DNA of 64,000 nt from Corticium candelabrum (GCF_963422355.1 NC_085087.1:3175033-3239032); one strand, 5' to 3'. Positions 21,768 through 34,577 are shown, numbered from the stretch's first letter. Program-made: numbers and translations. Notes: a model not told the origin generated them from the letters alone.

Positions 21768-22789
21768 CTTGAAATTATAAATATTCTCTGTAGCTCGCAG
21801 CCAATGAATAGACTAACGTGACTTAATGTCAACAATTTAACAAATTTCGAGTATTCGCTGTATGACTGGGAGCGTGTGTGGCTGGATGAGACTAGTACTA
21901 GAGTAGTAGTATATACCGCGGATGGCGTCATCTCATGATGATAATTTAGCAATTGCCTACCAATGCGCATGTACGGCAGATTACCAGCACCTTCTCTGCT
22001 CGTACTGTTTTGATCGATGTGGTTAAATTGAAGAGACATTCCTGACAATAGACATTATGTAGTTTTGGCACAAAAGCATAAACATATAGTCATCCATGCA
22101 GTGGCCGGTGTTGGTAACGTGCATGAAGATCGTCAGTTGTTGATCAAGTTTCCGTTTGAAGATGATAAATGGTCTCGTGTTTAAGAGATCACACTGGGAA
22201 CTATGAAGAGCAACAATCCAATTCTATATTTTTACGACTTGGTAGAAAAGTCTCTTTTTTCTTGATCGATCTGCGAGACTGGTTTCGTACATTTTCAAAA
22301 AGCAAAATGCACGGGTCCACTTTCATCTAGACTCGTTCATATTTGTTACTGAGTGTCAGCTTGCAGATGTCGGTCCATCTGCCGCAACAGAACCGAAGTG
22401 ATCTGTTCTCACACAATCTACGGCGTGACAACTACTGTTGCAATTCCAAATCGAAGAGCCATACTATATGTAACCAATTTTTGTGAGTTATTTCATTTCT
22501 TAGAATTTACATAGGTTAATACCTTTTGTAGCCCAAATATTCATACACATTTTGTAGGCCAAATATATCCATACAACACTGTCTGATGAGTAACTTTTGA
22601 TTGAAGTACGAGGTACAGAAAAATTATAATTACAGAAAATTTAGTATCGTACATGCGCATTTCATATGCTAAAAGTTAAGTTTAAAGTACCAGAAGGTGT
22701 TCAAAGAAGTAATATGATAATGTACTATTGCAATCTAGCGCACGCTAAAAGCGAATATCTTTTATAATTAGCTAAACCAGAGTCTCTCG
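21768..22789. other. Spacer between genes 3 and 4
   Basis: Nearly identical to 25719-26690 after gene 4, including a 123-codon minus-strand frame that is the same in both, which I attribute to recent duplication. Contains the TCTGCGAGACTG block. No gene called. Confidence 0.5.
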
Positions 22790-22964
22790 GTGACAAAACA
22801 TACTTCTCTTCTCTTCCAAAAGTGATGCAATGACTTGCAGCGGATCTGTCGATGTTGTCCGATAGTGTTAGCTTCGATATTGCAACCAGAGCGAGTTGAT
22901 CTCAACTAACTGTCAGGTGAGTGTTGCGTCGCTGAATTAGACAAGTCGTTCACGTTTACTAGAA

Positions 22965-25718
22965 ATGAGCAGCTCGGCTTCACCATGGCCTAGAAATAGA
23001 TGGACGTCCTTCTCATCTTCACCGTTTCGATGGCTCGAGATCAAAAGCTACTTGTATACTGTGGTAAGTTCAATTTACTCAAATCAGAGTGGATGGAGGG
23101 TCTTCGTAAAAAGAGCCGTTTGCTCCTAACTGCATGCTACGTAAACAACAAGTATACTTTCTTGTCACTAACGAGCAACGGTATTTCTTTGCTAGACAAC
23201 GCAATGATGGTAAACGTATGTGCAAGTGCTGGTACGTACCTAATCAATCAGACACACATCGACGTCTACCTTCTGCCCAATACTTAGGTCACTCTACGGT
23301 CATTCTTACGTCCACTAGGAAACAGCAATATCACTTGGTTTGCTGCAGATAACAAAACAGATCTACTGATGAGTAACAGCAGACAACTGGGAGAAAACTT
23401 AACCATCGGTCCTATGACAATGAAGTTACATCATATGAGGGTTATGTATGTCGTGCATTACAAACAACAAGGAAAATCAATAAAATACGTCAGTAAATCT
23501 GCTACTCTACGTTTGTCAGGTTGGAAATAGTTTTACTTGCAATTCAGTGTACAAGTGTTTACAACATGTATGTATCTCTTACTTCAGCTGATAACCTTGA
23601 TGTACATACAAGACGGGTGTACACACTCGATGACCCTGTTGAAGTGCTTGCATCATACATTGGACAAACGCGACCAGTTTGCTGCTTCAAGCTCAGTCTG
23701 CCGAAAACCATGGCTCAAAGGGACATTCCTAGAGTAAATCATCTGTTTACAAAATGGAAGGAAAGATAAAAAGCCGTCAAAAGCACCCGCTATAACTATC
23801 AAAACGGTTGCCTGCAAATAAATGGGATACGAGAAGCGGACAATGGAAAATACGTGATATTTATAAAAACCTGCTTATCGTCAACATCCGTATCGGTTAT
23901 ATATTTCTCTCTCCGGATTGTTGTACCACCAAGTAATGCAACAATTATTTTGCAATCAATTCATGCCACAATGTCATATAGCAATCCACATCAATATCAT
24001 TTGTTATTGTATCTTTTTAGGTAATTTTCCTACAAGTATAATATCATCTTCTAATACAACGGCCGAACGTTCAAGCCGCAGTGTCACTCCCAAAGCACAG
24101 ACTACAACCATTCCAACTATAAATAGAATGCCAACACCAACAAAACCCGTATACAAACTAACAAATACTACTCCAATGACATCTAAATCTTTCAATGTTT
24201 CACATAACGCTTTCAACTTTACTTTAAGCCACAATGAAAATTTCTACTCACCAAGTACAACATCAGCTATCGTCCTGTCGGTCAATTCTACATGGAAAAT
24301 GCAATACAATGTGACTGGAGAGCCTTCTCGCCTCATACTAACAGTTGTTCACAATGGCAAGAACACAAACCTTGTAGCTGGTCAACGTTCGTTTGTCATT
24401 AAGTCAAACGTCCAACAATCAGACAGTGGAATGTATGAAGTCATTGCACAAAACGGAAACACAAAGAAACGATTCTACTTTATTCTTCAAGTTCTAGTAA
24501 CCATCAATGTCCCATTACATGTACACACGACTAATATAGCAACTACAACACTAAATGGAAACACGATTCAATCAAGTTACAATTCACAAGGTGGAGGTCA
24601 GTGCGTTTCAAATGTTTCATTATGCATTAAAGTAATTTCTGCACGTCGGTGACTTCTTTAGAAACATCGCTATTCACAGCAGCAATTATTATCTGTTGCG
24701 TTTCCAGCTTTATATTTGTCGTTCAAACAGTATTGTTTGTCTACAACCATTGCCGACATTTAAACCTATTGCTTCGCAGAATTTTATGTTTGTCTCGAAA
24801 AGACAAGAAAGGTATGGATGCTTCTATTTGTACAATTCACTAAGGTATTTATTTGAAAACTCTTGCATTATGATTTTTACACGAATAGAAGAAAGGCAAC
24901 AAACTCCTACTTATTCAAACGTTGAAAGCAACTCGAAAGAGAGAGAAACATCGACTGAGAGGTAAAGTGAAAATTGTGCCGTAAAACAAGTTAATAAATT
25001 AAAGTAAGTCTGATAATTAAACGAGTGGCATAAAAGCGCAAGGTGAGTAGTGAGGAAACTTACTACATACCAATGGCGTATGCTAACAAACGGCTGATTC
25101 CGCAGGCAATCATTGATTTCACTGATAAGACATACATCACTGACTTAGTTGTTACTATACAGAATCTCTGTGCGCCAGGCGAGAAGCTAAACCAAACATA
25201 AATGATTTCATTTACAACCAATACTCCAAAGAAAGTATATTGCTATCTAGTAACTGTCCAGTCCATATCTTTATTTGCAAAGACTCTTAAGCCTCCCCAA
25301 ACCCTCTGCGCCTCCAGACAAAGATACTGCCAAACACAGCAAAACCTTTCAACTAAACTTGTTTAGACTAGGCTCAAATACACTTTTAGAGCAAATCAGT
25401 CACATGATTATTAGTAACAAGAATTATAATGCTAATTTAATCTGTGAGTGCAAACAAAACAAATAATTTGAATATGTAATTAATATGTAATTCAATTCGC
25501 TTTATTAAAATCCAATACTTGTATGACTTTATTATAGATATTCGTTAAATGACAGAGCTATAAAAGAGCTGATTTCAACTCGTTTCAATGCGACTGCCAT
25601 TTATGAATGCGTTGAAGGAAATCAAGCTCAGCACGACGTCAGCATGCTAGAGTCAGTTGCCGCTAGACAATCGATCACTGCAGTGCAAGATAATCCAGCG
25701 TATGAATCAGCAATGTAA
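22965..25718 (+). pseudogene. Receptor gene 4, class A, Ig1 and Ig2 broken
   Basis: The family ATG at 22965 is followed by a 1-nt loss near 22995, but ATG 23000 restores the frame and a shorter signal peptide (MDVLLIFTVSMA) up to 23063. The Ig1 remnant 23226-23519 has a mutated acceptor (GCAAG instead of GCAGG) and TAG at 23285-23287. The Ig2 remnant 23588-23932 has lost 1 and 2 nt near 23745-23770 with a stop. The other exons are intact: 24021-24596 stalk+Ig3, 24662-24811 TM, 24889-24961 and 25538-25718 tail (TYSNV, AIYECV, NPAY). Because every junction up to the TM is phase 1, joining exon 1 to 24021 gives a 347-residue one-Ig receptor. So it is either a pseudogene or a minimal receptor made by exon skipping. 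Confidence 0.7.
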
Positions 25719-26689
25719 CTTGAAATTATAAATATTCTCTGTAGCTCGCAGCCAATGAATAGACTAACGTGACTTAATGTCAACAATTTAACAAATTTCG
25801 AGTATTCGCTGTATGACTGGGAGCGTGTGTGGCTGGATGAGACTAGTACTAGAGTAGTAGTATATACCGCGGATGGCGTCATCTCATGATGATAATTTAG
25901 CAATTGCCTACCAATGCGCATGTACGGCAGATTACCAGCACCTTCTCTGCTCGTACTGTTTTGATCGATGTGGTTAAATTGAAGAGACATTCCTGACAAG
26001 AAACATTATGTAGTTTTGGCACAAAAGCATAAACATATAGTCATCCATGCAGTGGCCGGTGTTGGTAACGTGCATGAAGATCGTCAGTTGTTGATCAAGT
26101 TTCCGTTTGAAGATGATAAATGGACTCGTGTCCCAGAGATCACACTGGGAACTATGAAGAGCAACAATCCAATTCTATATTTTTAAGACTTGGTAGCGAA
26201 GTCTCTTTTTTCTTGATCGATCTGCGAGACTGGTTTCGTACATTTTCAAAAAGCAAAATGCACGGGTCCGCTTTCATCTAGACTCGTTCATATTTGTTAC
26301 AGAGTGTCAGCTTGTCGGTCCATCAGCCTCAACGGAAGTGATCTGGACTCACACAATCTACGGCGTGACAATTACTGTTGCAATTCCAAATCGCGGAGTC
26401 ATACCATACGTGATCAAAATTTCGTAAGTTATTTCATTTCTTAGAATTTACATAGGTTGCTACCATTTGTAGCCCAATATTCATACATCACTGTCTGATG
26501 AGTAACCTTTGGTTGAAGTACGCGATACAGAAAAATTATAATTACAGAAAAATTTAGTATCGTACATGCGCATTTCATATGATAAAGTTAAGTATCAAGT
26601 ACCATAGGGTGTTCAAAGAAGTAATGCGATAATGTATCATTGTAATCTAGCGAACGCTAAAAGTGACTATTTCTAATTAACTAAACCAG
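25719..26689. other. Spacer between genes 4 and 5
   Basis: Duplicate of the spacer after gene 3, without a supported gene. Confidence 0.45.
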
Positions 26690-26870
26690 AGTCTCGCTGA
26701 CAAAACATACTTATCTTCTCCTCTAAAACTGGTGCAATGACTTGCTGTGGATCCGTCGATGTTGTTCGATAGTGTTAGCTTCGATATTGCAACCAGAGCG
26801 AGTTGATCTCAACTAACTGTCAGGTGAGTGTTGCGTCGCTGATAAGACGAGTCGCTCACGCTTATTAGAA
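26690..26870 (+). promoter_or_regulatory. 5' flank of receptor gene 5
   Basis: Has CTTCGATATTGCAACCAGAG and GTTGATCTCAAC followed by CTGTCAGGTGAGTG, like genes 2, 4 and 7. The promoter block is intact although the coding ectodomain is not. Confidence 0.4.
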
Positions 26871-27838
26871 ATGAGCAGCTCGGCTTCACCATGGCCTAGA
26901 AATAAATGGAAGTTTCTTCTCATCTTCACCGTTTCGATGGCTCGAGAGCAAAAGCGAGGTGTATACTGTGGTAAGTTCAATTTACTCAAATCAGAGTGGA
27001 TCGAAGGTCTTCGCAATAAGAGCCGTTGGCTCCTAACTGCATGCTACGTAAACAACAAGTATACTTTCTTGTCACTAATGAGCAACAGTGTTTCTTTGCT
27101 AAACAACGAAATAATGGTAAACGTATGTGCAGGTGCTGGTACGTACCTAATCAGTCAGGCACACATCGACGTCTACCTTCTCCCCACCAACAACGTCACT
27201 CTACAGCCATTCTTGCTTCCACAGGGAAACAGCAATATCACTTGGTTCGCTGCAGATAACAAAACCGAACTACTGATGAGTAACAGCAGACAATTGGGAG
27301 AAAACTTAAACATCGGTCCTATGACAATGAAGTACATCATATGAGGGTTATGTATGTCGTGCATTACAAACAACAAGGAAAACCAATAAAATACGTCAGT
27401 AAATCTGCTACTCTACGTTACTTGCAATTCAGTGTACAAGTGTTTACAACATGTATGTATCTCTTACTTCAGCTGATAAACTTGTTGTCCATATAAAACG
27501 GGTGTACACACTCGATGACCCTGTTGAAGTGCTTGCATCACATTGAACAAACGCGACCAGTTTGCTGCTACAAGCTCAGTCTGCCGAAAACCATGGCTCA
27601 AAGGGATTTTCCTAGAGTAAATCATCTGCTTTATAAAATGAAAGAAAAGATAAGAAAAGCCGTCAAAAGCACCCGCTATAACTATCAAAGCGGTTGCCTG
27701 CAAATAAATGGGATACAAGAAGCGGACAATGGAAAATACGTGGTATATATAAAAACCTGCTTATCGTCAACATCCGTATCGGTTATATATTTCTCTCTCC
27801 GGATTGTTGCACCACCAAGTAATGCAACAATTATTTAG

Positions 27839-28140
27839 CAATTTAATTAGCGACGGAGCTTGGGGAGGGTCAGAGAGGGCAATTCCCCCAACTTGACAAT
27901 TAATAACTGCAAAGAAATTTTGAAAAAAAAATATTTAAATTTCATACAGCATTACGACAGTGTTCACCAGTACAATAGATGTGTATAAGCGCCTTCTGTT
28001 GCCCAAGAGGAGTATTTAGGTTAAAGTTCAAAATCAGAAAGCGTTTCCCGACCGGAAATGTCGACAACCCACTCTTAATAAGGCATGGAGAATTTCATTT
28101 ACTCTAACGTCCTTTCAAGTCCCTCCTCTCCCAACTTGCG
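27839..28140. mobile_element. Insertion in gene 5 intron 3
   Basis: About 300 nt absent from the same intron of other genes. Its ends, CGACGGAGCTTGGGGAGGG and CCTCCTCTCCCAACTTGCG, are imperfect inverted repeats, so a small MITE is likely. Confidence 0.4.
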
Positions 28141-28496
28141 ATGTCATGTAGCTATCCATATCAATATCATTTGTTTTTATCTTCCAGATTCTTCGCTTAC
28201 TATTATACAGTCATCTCCTAATCCAACAACAGAAGAACGTTCAAGCCGCAGCACCAGACCCAAAGCACAGACTGTAGCCTTCCTAACTACAAATAGAATC
28301 ACAACATCAACCGAACTAGTATACAAGCCTTCAAAGACTACTCCAATGACAATGAAACTCGTGTTATTGTTCAAGTTTCACAAATCACAGCTGCCACGTT
28401 GTCTACGGGCATCGATTCTATGGTAACAAACGCAACAACACCATCAAGTACTAGGAATGAAGTGTTGACTAGACAAACCGTTGGTGAGCATTGGCA

Positions 28497-28497
<1 letters not shown>

Positions 28498-28550
<53 letters not shown>
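28498..28550. repeat. (TA)n expansion inside the short intron of gene 5
   Basis: TA tract within intron 28484-28571, which is only 29-33 nt in genes 2 and 7. Donor GTGAGC and acceptor GCCAG are retained. Confidence 0.8.
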
Positions 28551-28558
<8 letters not shown>

Positions 28559-29803
28559 TATACATTGCCAGAAATGCATTTCTTCGAACATGATACTGTT
28601 ATAAAATCATGGGTTATAGTAACAATTGCTGCATTCGTTTTCATCCTCCTTATTTTGATCGTCTTCTTGTCCTACAAGCACCGTCAAACACTGCTGACAT
28701 TCTGTTTTTCAAGTTGCCGTAAAATCAAAACACGTAAGCAAATCAAACCCAGCTGTTTGTGAAACACTTTAAACCCTTTGACAATCATTCTAATCAATGC
28801 AGGGAGACGCCAAACGAATGCAAGCCACTGGCACGACGACTATGATACTAAATTCTACAAGTAATACATGACACAATAGAGTCTATTTTCTGACCACGAC
28901 TAATTGTTTGTCTTTCACTTAAGTTTCAACGTAGGAAGAGACGAGATAACTACGGGTACATTTCGTAGACGTACATCTGAGGAGCATTTGAACGCAGAAA
29001 CGCCAATCGACCAATCACACACAGTCGAGCACACAAGCCATACTTTACCAGACATCATTACAGAGGCTGCGGCTCAAAAACCGATTGACGCCACATCCGA
29101 CAAAATCGACGCAGACGTAAAACCTACCGAGTCAGTGAATAAAGAAATCCACGAAATGCCCATTTATGCTTGCGTTAACAAGAAGAAACCAGTTCGTGCA
29201 CCTCAAGAAAACATCAAGCCGACTCCATCGGTGGCAGTGCCTCACAGTTCAGCCTACGTGCCCATATGCATCCCTCCCTCCCCGAAAGTGAATATTCTGC
29301 CTACAACCGAAAACGCACCAGAAGACATTCGTGTCAAAGACACAAACTCCAATACAAGCCCCATCGACGGCACTCAAAACAAACCTGAACGTCCAGCTCC
29401 TTTTGATCTCTATAAGTGTAAAAAAGAGAAATCTGAGAAAGATGATTCCAAAAAGTTGGAAGAGCAAGATTTAAAAACAAAAGAAGACGCCAAGAAAGAC
29501 AGCCATCAAGACACCGCTCAACGCTCTGATCAAATTACAGCAAAAGACACCAGTCAAGAACCCAGTCAAGAACCCAGCCAAATTACTGAAAAAGACACCG
29601 ACCAAGACTCGGCTGTTTTGTACGCGCAACTGATTAAACCAAAACCAAAGGAAGATGATGCAACGGAAACAGCTGACAGTCGAAGCAAGGTAAATAGTAT
29701 ATTTTTAATGTGAAATGTGTTCTCTGATGTGTCTTGTTGTGGACGACAGCATGGTATTCAGTACGTCGACCTCGACCTCTCTGCACTCAACAAAAAGCTG
29801 TGA

Positions 29804-30120
29804 CAACGAATGGTCGATACGTGACAACGGGTACTTTATTGCAAATTTCAATTGAGTGACGTATATGTAAACTACGCCAGAATAGATTTATAGTCGATTA
29901 GTAGAACTGATTGGTATAACTAGAGAATGATGAATACAGTATGAATTTGAAGAAAGCGATGACTACGTGTTGGATATAAATTTCTTAACATGATGGAGAT
30001 CTAATTCTGGTTATTAACTCCTGCGTTTTATGTAATACGATAAGTGCTATTAATTAAACCAAAGATTGTAAACGATTTCTTGTTTACAATAAAGGCATTC
30101 ATGACCACACACAAACCACA
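29804..30120 (+). other. 3' UTR of gene 5 and start of block D2
   Basis: Matches the B 3' UTR after gene 2; possible AATAAA at 30086-30091. Confidence 0.4.
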
Positions 30121-30280
30121 GGTACTCCTGAGTCGAGTTGAGAAAGGGAATTGTGTGTGAGTTTATTGCCCAAGGGCCATAGATCGCCACCACTGTGACT
30201 TGAACTAGCTTGCAACCCCACAAGATCCCGGATGTGCACACTCTATTGCATGACTCTCTTACCAACTGAGCTATAGCACC
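30121..30280 (-). repeat. Head-only tRNA-derived SINE, D2
   Basis: Same as 8161-8320: A box TAGCTCAGTTGG on the minus strand, flanked by (CA)n. Confidence 0.55.
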
Positions 30281-30315
30281 ACACACACACAAACACAAAC
30301 ACACACACACACACA

Positions 30316-30360
<45 letters not shown>

Positions 30361-30815
30361 GAACAAATGTTGAGCTTTTCACTTCTTTCGACGTTGACCA
30401 TCTGATCAGTTGCAAAGATAGCTCCACTGCCTCTAGAAACAGGGCGTCCATGTGCTGCGAGGAGACTTAGGGCTAGCCCTGACAATCCACCTCGAGTTTG
30501 CCCAGAGTCATCCAGGTGCATTGACTATAGCGCAGCTCTGGGACTAGACACCAAACCCACAAGTACCTGTCTGTTGCTAGACACCAAACCACAAGTATCT
30601 GTCTGCTGCAGGATGTTATTGTGCCAAGCCTGTTGTCTTGTCTACCCCCAGTCAATGACCAGGTAGTCATACACTCCTTTGTCAAGAGTGGCAATTGCGC
30701 GTGAGTTCCTTGCCTGAGGTAATTATGCCTGTGACTATACTGGAACCCAAGACCCAAAGGTCCTGGTGTTTCTATTCTCCTAATGCAACCCTCTAACCAA
30801 TTGATCTAAAGACGC

Positions 30816-30817
<2 letters not shown>
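30361..30817 (-). repeat. Full-length tRNA-derived SINE, D2
   Basis: Same SINE as at 8396-8853, with (CA)n on both sides. The A box has TTTAGATCAATTGG, one change. Confidence 0.65.

Positions 30818-30894
<77 letters not shown>
30818..30894. repeat. (CA)n microsatellite, D2
   Basis: Uninterrupted CA tract next to the SINE head. Confidence 0.9.
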
Positions 30895-30898
<4 letters not shown>

Positions 30899-30939
30899 CC
30901 TGTTGCAAATATTGCAATGCAAATTATACAAATAAGGTA

Positions 30940-31680
30940 AACTATGGTACTAAAATTGGCATAGAATACAAAATTATTTCTCCACTTGCAAGGATCACTG
31001 CCTTACTGTGCCAAAGTGTTGAAGTGATTTCTCGTTGAAAATTAGATCCATGAGCAACACTTTTCGTCCAAACACACATTCGCATAAGTAGTCTAGTCCA
31101 AATTCCAGAACGAATTAAAAGTCCGGAAAACTTACACGTTTGTTTTGCTGCCCTAGATCGAAGCAATTGTCATCCACATAACCGTTTCTGTTGAATGGCC
31201 ACGACTGGCTACAAATAAGCAAAAAGTTGTCTGATAATGCTATAGAATGTACAAAAAGAGCCAATATAGACAATTTCAAAGCTAAACAAGCACGAAACTG
31301 TCTGACAAGATCGACATTTCACTTAATACAGTAGGGTAATCCGAGGTAATTTCGTAAAGTTTGATTTCAATAGCCGACCACGGCTCAGAAGCAAGCTCAA
31401 TTCTAATAAGTAAGCACTCGCTCAATAGCTGATTGCCTAGCCCTCCAAATGGATCAAAAGAAACAGCCAGTGTTATTCGTTTGTAGAATCTAGACAGCGA
31501 CTTCTGAACAAAGGTAATACATCTGCTAACTTGTCTGGTTTTTAGCTTTCAAGAACAAAACTCACTTTGCAAGTATGTTTGTAGGCGTAGTATTTGGCTT
31601 TCGGTGCTACGATCTGTCAGTAGTAAACTAGCTCGGGAGCTAGGACTTGCTAGTATACAGCCATCCATGCAATGTTGCGG
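30940..31680 (-). pseudogene. Gene C remnant, unknown minus-strand gene, D2
   Basis: Candidate first exon ends at ATG 31674 (MDGCILASPSSRASL). The conserved exon 31503-31323 is fully open here (SLSRFYKRITLAVSFDPFGG and SAIEIKLYEITSDYPTVLS). The last exon after acceptor TTTGTAG near 31211 is frameshifted by the same 1-nt loss as D1. Function unknown. Confidence 0.35.
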
Positions 31681-31857
31681 GAGGCATTTCACTGGCGCTC
31701 CGCTCAAATTAGCCTAAATGACGACAATATTGTAAATTCAAGCTCTGATAACTATATAATAGGTGACAATAGAGTAGGTTAGCTTCCATGTCGTACATCT
31801 CAGCGACCATGTATTTCTACGCTGTATTGACTAACTGTCATGTTTCCATTTGAAGTC

Positions 31858-31900
31858 CCGTATGCGGTATCGAAAGTAGAACAGTGATTCCCGTATGCGG
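31858..31900. promoter_or_regulatory. Paired CCGTATGCGG palindrome, D2
   Basis: CCGTATGCGG at 31858-31867 and 31891-31900, spaced 33 nt as in D1. Confidence 0.5.
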
Positions 31901-32165
31901 TACCGCACATAAAAACCATCTTTCTGAGCAGCCGAGCGGTATGTTTAGTAACAAAAATGACTACCAAAGCCTTTGCAAGTCTGACATTTAAGATTCGATA
32001 AACGTGTAGCGTAAACTACCTACATCGACACAAATTCGTAACGTTCCGTACTGTGTGCTGGGTACAAGCAACCGCGTTAAACATTCTCACTCGCCACAAA
32101 TTCTCACTACCAGGTAGAAACAGCTGTGCACACTTTACTCAAACACAACAGACATAAAACCCTAT

Positions 32166-32177
32166 TGCGCATGCGCA
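32166..32177. promoter_or_regulatory. NRF1-like palindrome, D2
   Basis: TGCGCATGCGCA within TTGCGCATGCGCAA, in the same position as in D1. Confidence 0.5.
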
Positions 32178-32531
32178 ATGGTTGCGTTGTTTGCTCAGAG
32201 TGCAGCTGTATGCATATACGTAACAAGTACAATTAGTATGATGAGCTTGCTGAATATTCAGTGACTCCTTTCATGTTTGCAGAGAGAAAATGAGAAGTGT
32301 ACCACGCCCTGTCCAGAAGTCTAGCTTCAATTTTTGATTCAGCAGCTCTGGTGCAATAATACGAAGTAATCGCTAGTCTGTAGCTGCTTCTCAAATAAGA
32401 ATTCTAAGGTAACTCATCGTACATGCTTATGGCTATGATCTAGTGTCTGAAACTCAATTTTAGTAATTTTTTCTGACTGACAATTATTGCTAACAAATAT
32501 TATTATTTGACCATTGTTCTCACGTGTTTAG

Positions 32532-33051
32532 GAGGCAAGTTTCTTACCAACTTTGTCTTCAGTCTTTGGATGAGTTGCGAAGGAATTGGGCAAGAAGACT
32601 TCTCGTACGGTAAAAGCTACTACAGAGTGTGTAGCAGTTGACATGTGACATATAATGGCATCTGCATGATGAAGTCCTTGATCATTGACCATAAGTCTGT
32701 ATTGTGTATTGTTGTACACGACTATGCATGGTCTGCATGTTAGTATTTTATGAAAGACAAATGTATCAAATAAATGTCCGTCTTGAAATAGCAAACATGG
32801 GAAAGCTAATAGTTTATGCCACTCCCAGAAATATATTAGTTTCTGGTCGCCACCTGCATGATTTTTTGTCTCAGATCAATGAAGAGTATAATTACGCATG
32901 CATAGTAAAATCACTGAATACTATAGTATGTGTCTATAGTGCTGCAAATCCAAAATGTGAAGAAGTATGGGAATTAAATAGTAACAACTCTACTTCATTA
33001 TTGCCGTACTTGTTGTGTTTGTTTATCTTTGGTACAGCATGGAAACAGTGA
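32532..33051 (+). pseudogene. Gene D remnant, possible GPI-anchored protein, D2
   Basis: TGA at 32639-32641 and a 1-nt loss near 32740 break the first half. The second half is open to 33051 with RQMYQINVRLEIANMGK, paired Cys and a C-terminus NSNNSTS then LLPYLLCLFIFGTAW, a GPI-signal-like end. D1 is open where D2 is broken and the reverse, so the ancestral gene was once functional. Confidence 0.38.
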
Positions 33052-33548
33052 AGTTAAATAATGTTAGTAGATTTGAAATGGACCTAACATGCTGCATATT
33101 TAGTCTTCAGATTTAATACCATTGAAATTTATTTGTTGGGCATAGTATGAAGATAATAGTAACTGCCCACCTGTGGGAAATTTTGAAGAACTGTGGACCA
33201 GAAACTAATATATGTTTGGAGGGGCGCATTATGACACATCCAAAAGCAAAGGTATTGGCATATTTATGAGGTTATAGAATGTACAACAAATTATATGGCA
33301 CAACTGTCATAATATGCTTACTCGACGTGCGTTGTGAGATGAAGTGTGTGTCAATGTCTACGTCTGGGGTACCCATAGATAATACGACTTCCATTTGAAA
33401 CCACAGTGCATATGAAACTTTAACATATATATTGCAATAAATTGCTATTAATTAAACTGATTGTAACACTACCAGTAGTATATTACAGTTTGACAGTGGT
33501 CACAATAGACTATGATCCTGGAATCCATGACACACATCAATATAGCCA

Positions 33549-33550
<2 letters not shown>

Positions 33551-33637
<87 letters not shown>
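33551..33637. repeat. (GT)n microsatellite, D2
   Basis: GT tract preceding the plus-strand SINE; it generates spurious long frames on both strands. Confidence 0.9.
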
Positions 33638-33640
<3 letters not shown>

Positions 33641-34034
33641 CGCTGTGGAGCAGATGGTAGAGCGTTGGTGATCACATCCGAAATCTTGTATTCCATGATG
33701 AGGGCTGAAGGTTCGATCCTGGTGGAGGCGACGCTGTTGCAGTTTCCTACACTTGCCTCTTTCGACTCAGGAGTATAAATGAGTACCAGGTCATTGACTG
33801 GGGTGGACAAGACCGCTGGCTTGGCCGCAACATCATGCAGCAGACGGGTACGTGTGGGCCTTGGTGTCCAGTCCCAGAGCTGCGCCATTGTCAGTGCCCC
33901 TGGATGACTCTGGTCAAGCTCCAGGTGGATTGTAGCGCTGGCCCCAAGGCTCCACGTAGCGCATGGAGGTCCTGTCTCTAGAGGCAGGGGGAGCTATCTC
34001 TGATGTCGAAACGTGGAGGGCTTAAAATTTGTCC

Positions 34035-34038
<4 letters not shown>
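33638..34038 (+). repeat. tRNA-derived SINE, plus strand, D2
   Basis: Head TGGCGCTGTGGAGCAGATGG (A-box region) and GGTTCGATCCTGG (near-perfect B box). The body has GTCATTGACTGGGGTGGAC, CCCAGAGCTGCGCC and TCTAGAGGCAGG, with a (GT)n tail. Absent from D1, present in D3. Confidence 0.75.
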
Positions 34039-34087
<49 letters not shown>

Positions 34088-34577
34088 ATGATGATGATGT
34101 GACGAGCTATAGCCAGGGCCCTAGCTATGTGATCTGTTTAAATATTAATCAATTAACCTGCAGTATCTCCTCTTCTCTATGTATGGAGTTAGTCCAGTCT
34201 AGAATTTACAATAAAATGGTTTCAAAAAATAAGTTACTACTAAAATGCCACCTTCTGACCTAAAGATGTTGGAAAGAAGAAACAGAAATGTATTGGAAAC
34301 TACAATATCAATGACATGATGCTAACTGGCATGGACGTACAATCCCAATTGTCTGATGCAATGATCGATGATATCAGATGAATGTCTCAGCTGGCCATGC
34401 TCTTACTCTAGTCCTCACCTCTCAAAATTTGCATCAAGCTTGATGTGTACCAGACATCATAGGTAACAGACAACCTATAGTAGAAGTTTAGTTACCATAC
34501 CAGGGTTGTCGCCAGCATGCAAAAGGCACCGCCGCTCTGCCATGCCTTGGCTTCCACTTGGTACAGACCAGCCATGG

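Larger units (their letters stand above)
26871..29803 (+). pseudogene. Receptor gene 5, class B, ectodomain broken and tail intact
   Basis: Exon 26871-26970 (signal peptide) is intact. Ig1 (27133 to about 27418) has lost one T near 27332 and also lost its donor through a deletion. Ig2 (27473-27818) has a 2-nt loss near 27540. The stalk exon (28188-28483) has a 1-nt loss near 28357. TM 28572-28733 (FVFILLILIVFLSYKHR), tail 28935-29689 and last exon 29750-29803 are fully open. The tail has PIYACV (Pro at -2, so not strict ITIM), SAYVPI, VLYAQL and IQYVDL, plus a small QEPSQEPSQ duplication. The intact tail beside three separate ectodomain lesions suggests recent decay or conversion of the 3' half from a working B gene. 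Confidence 0.72.

Noticed and set aside
21677..22048. 123-codon minus-strand frame, identical at 25628-25999
   Set aside because: Overlaps the last A exon on the other strand and is identical only because the two regions are recent duplicates; it is not kept after genes 1 and 6.
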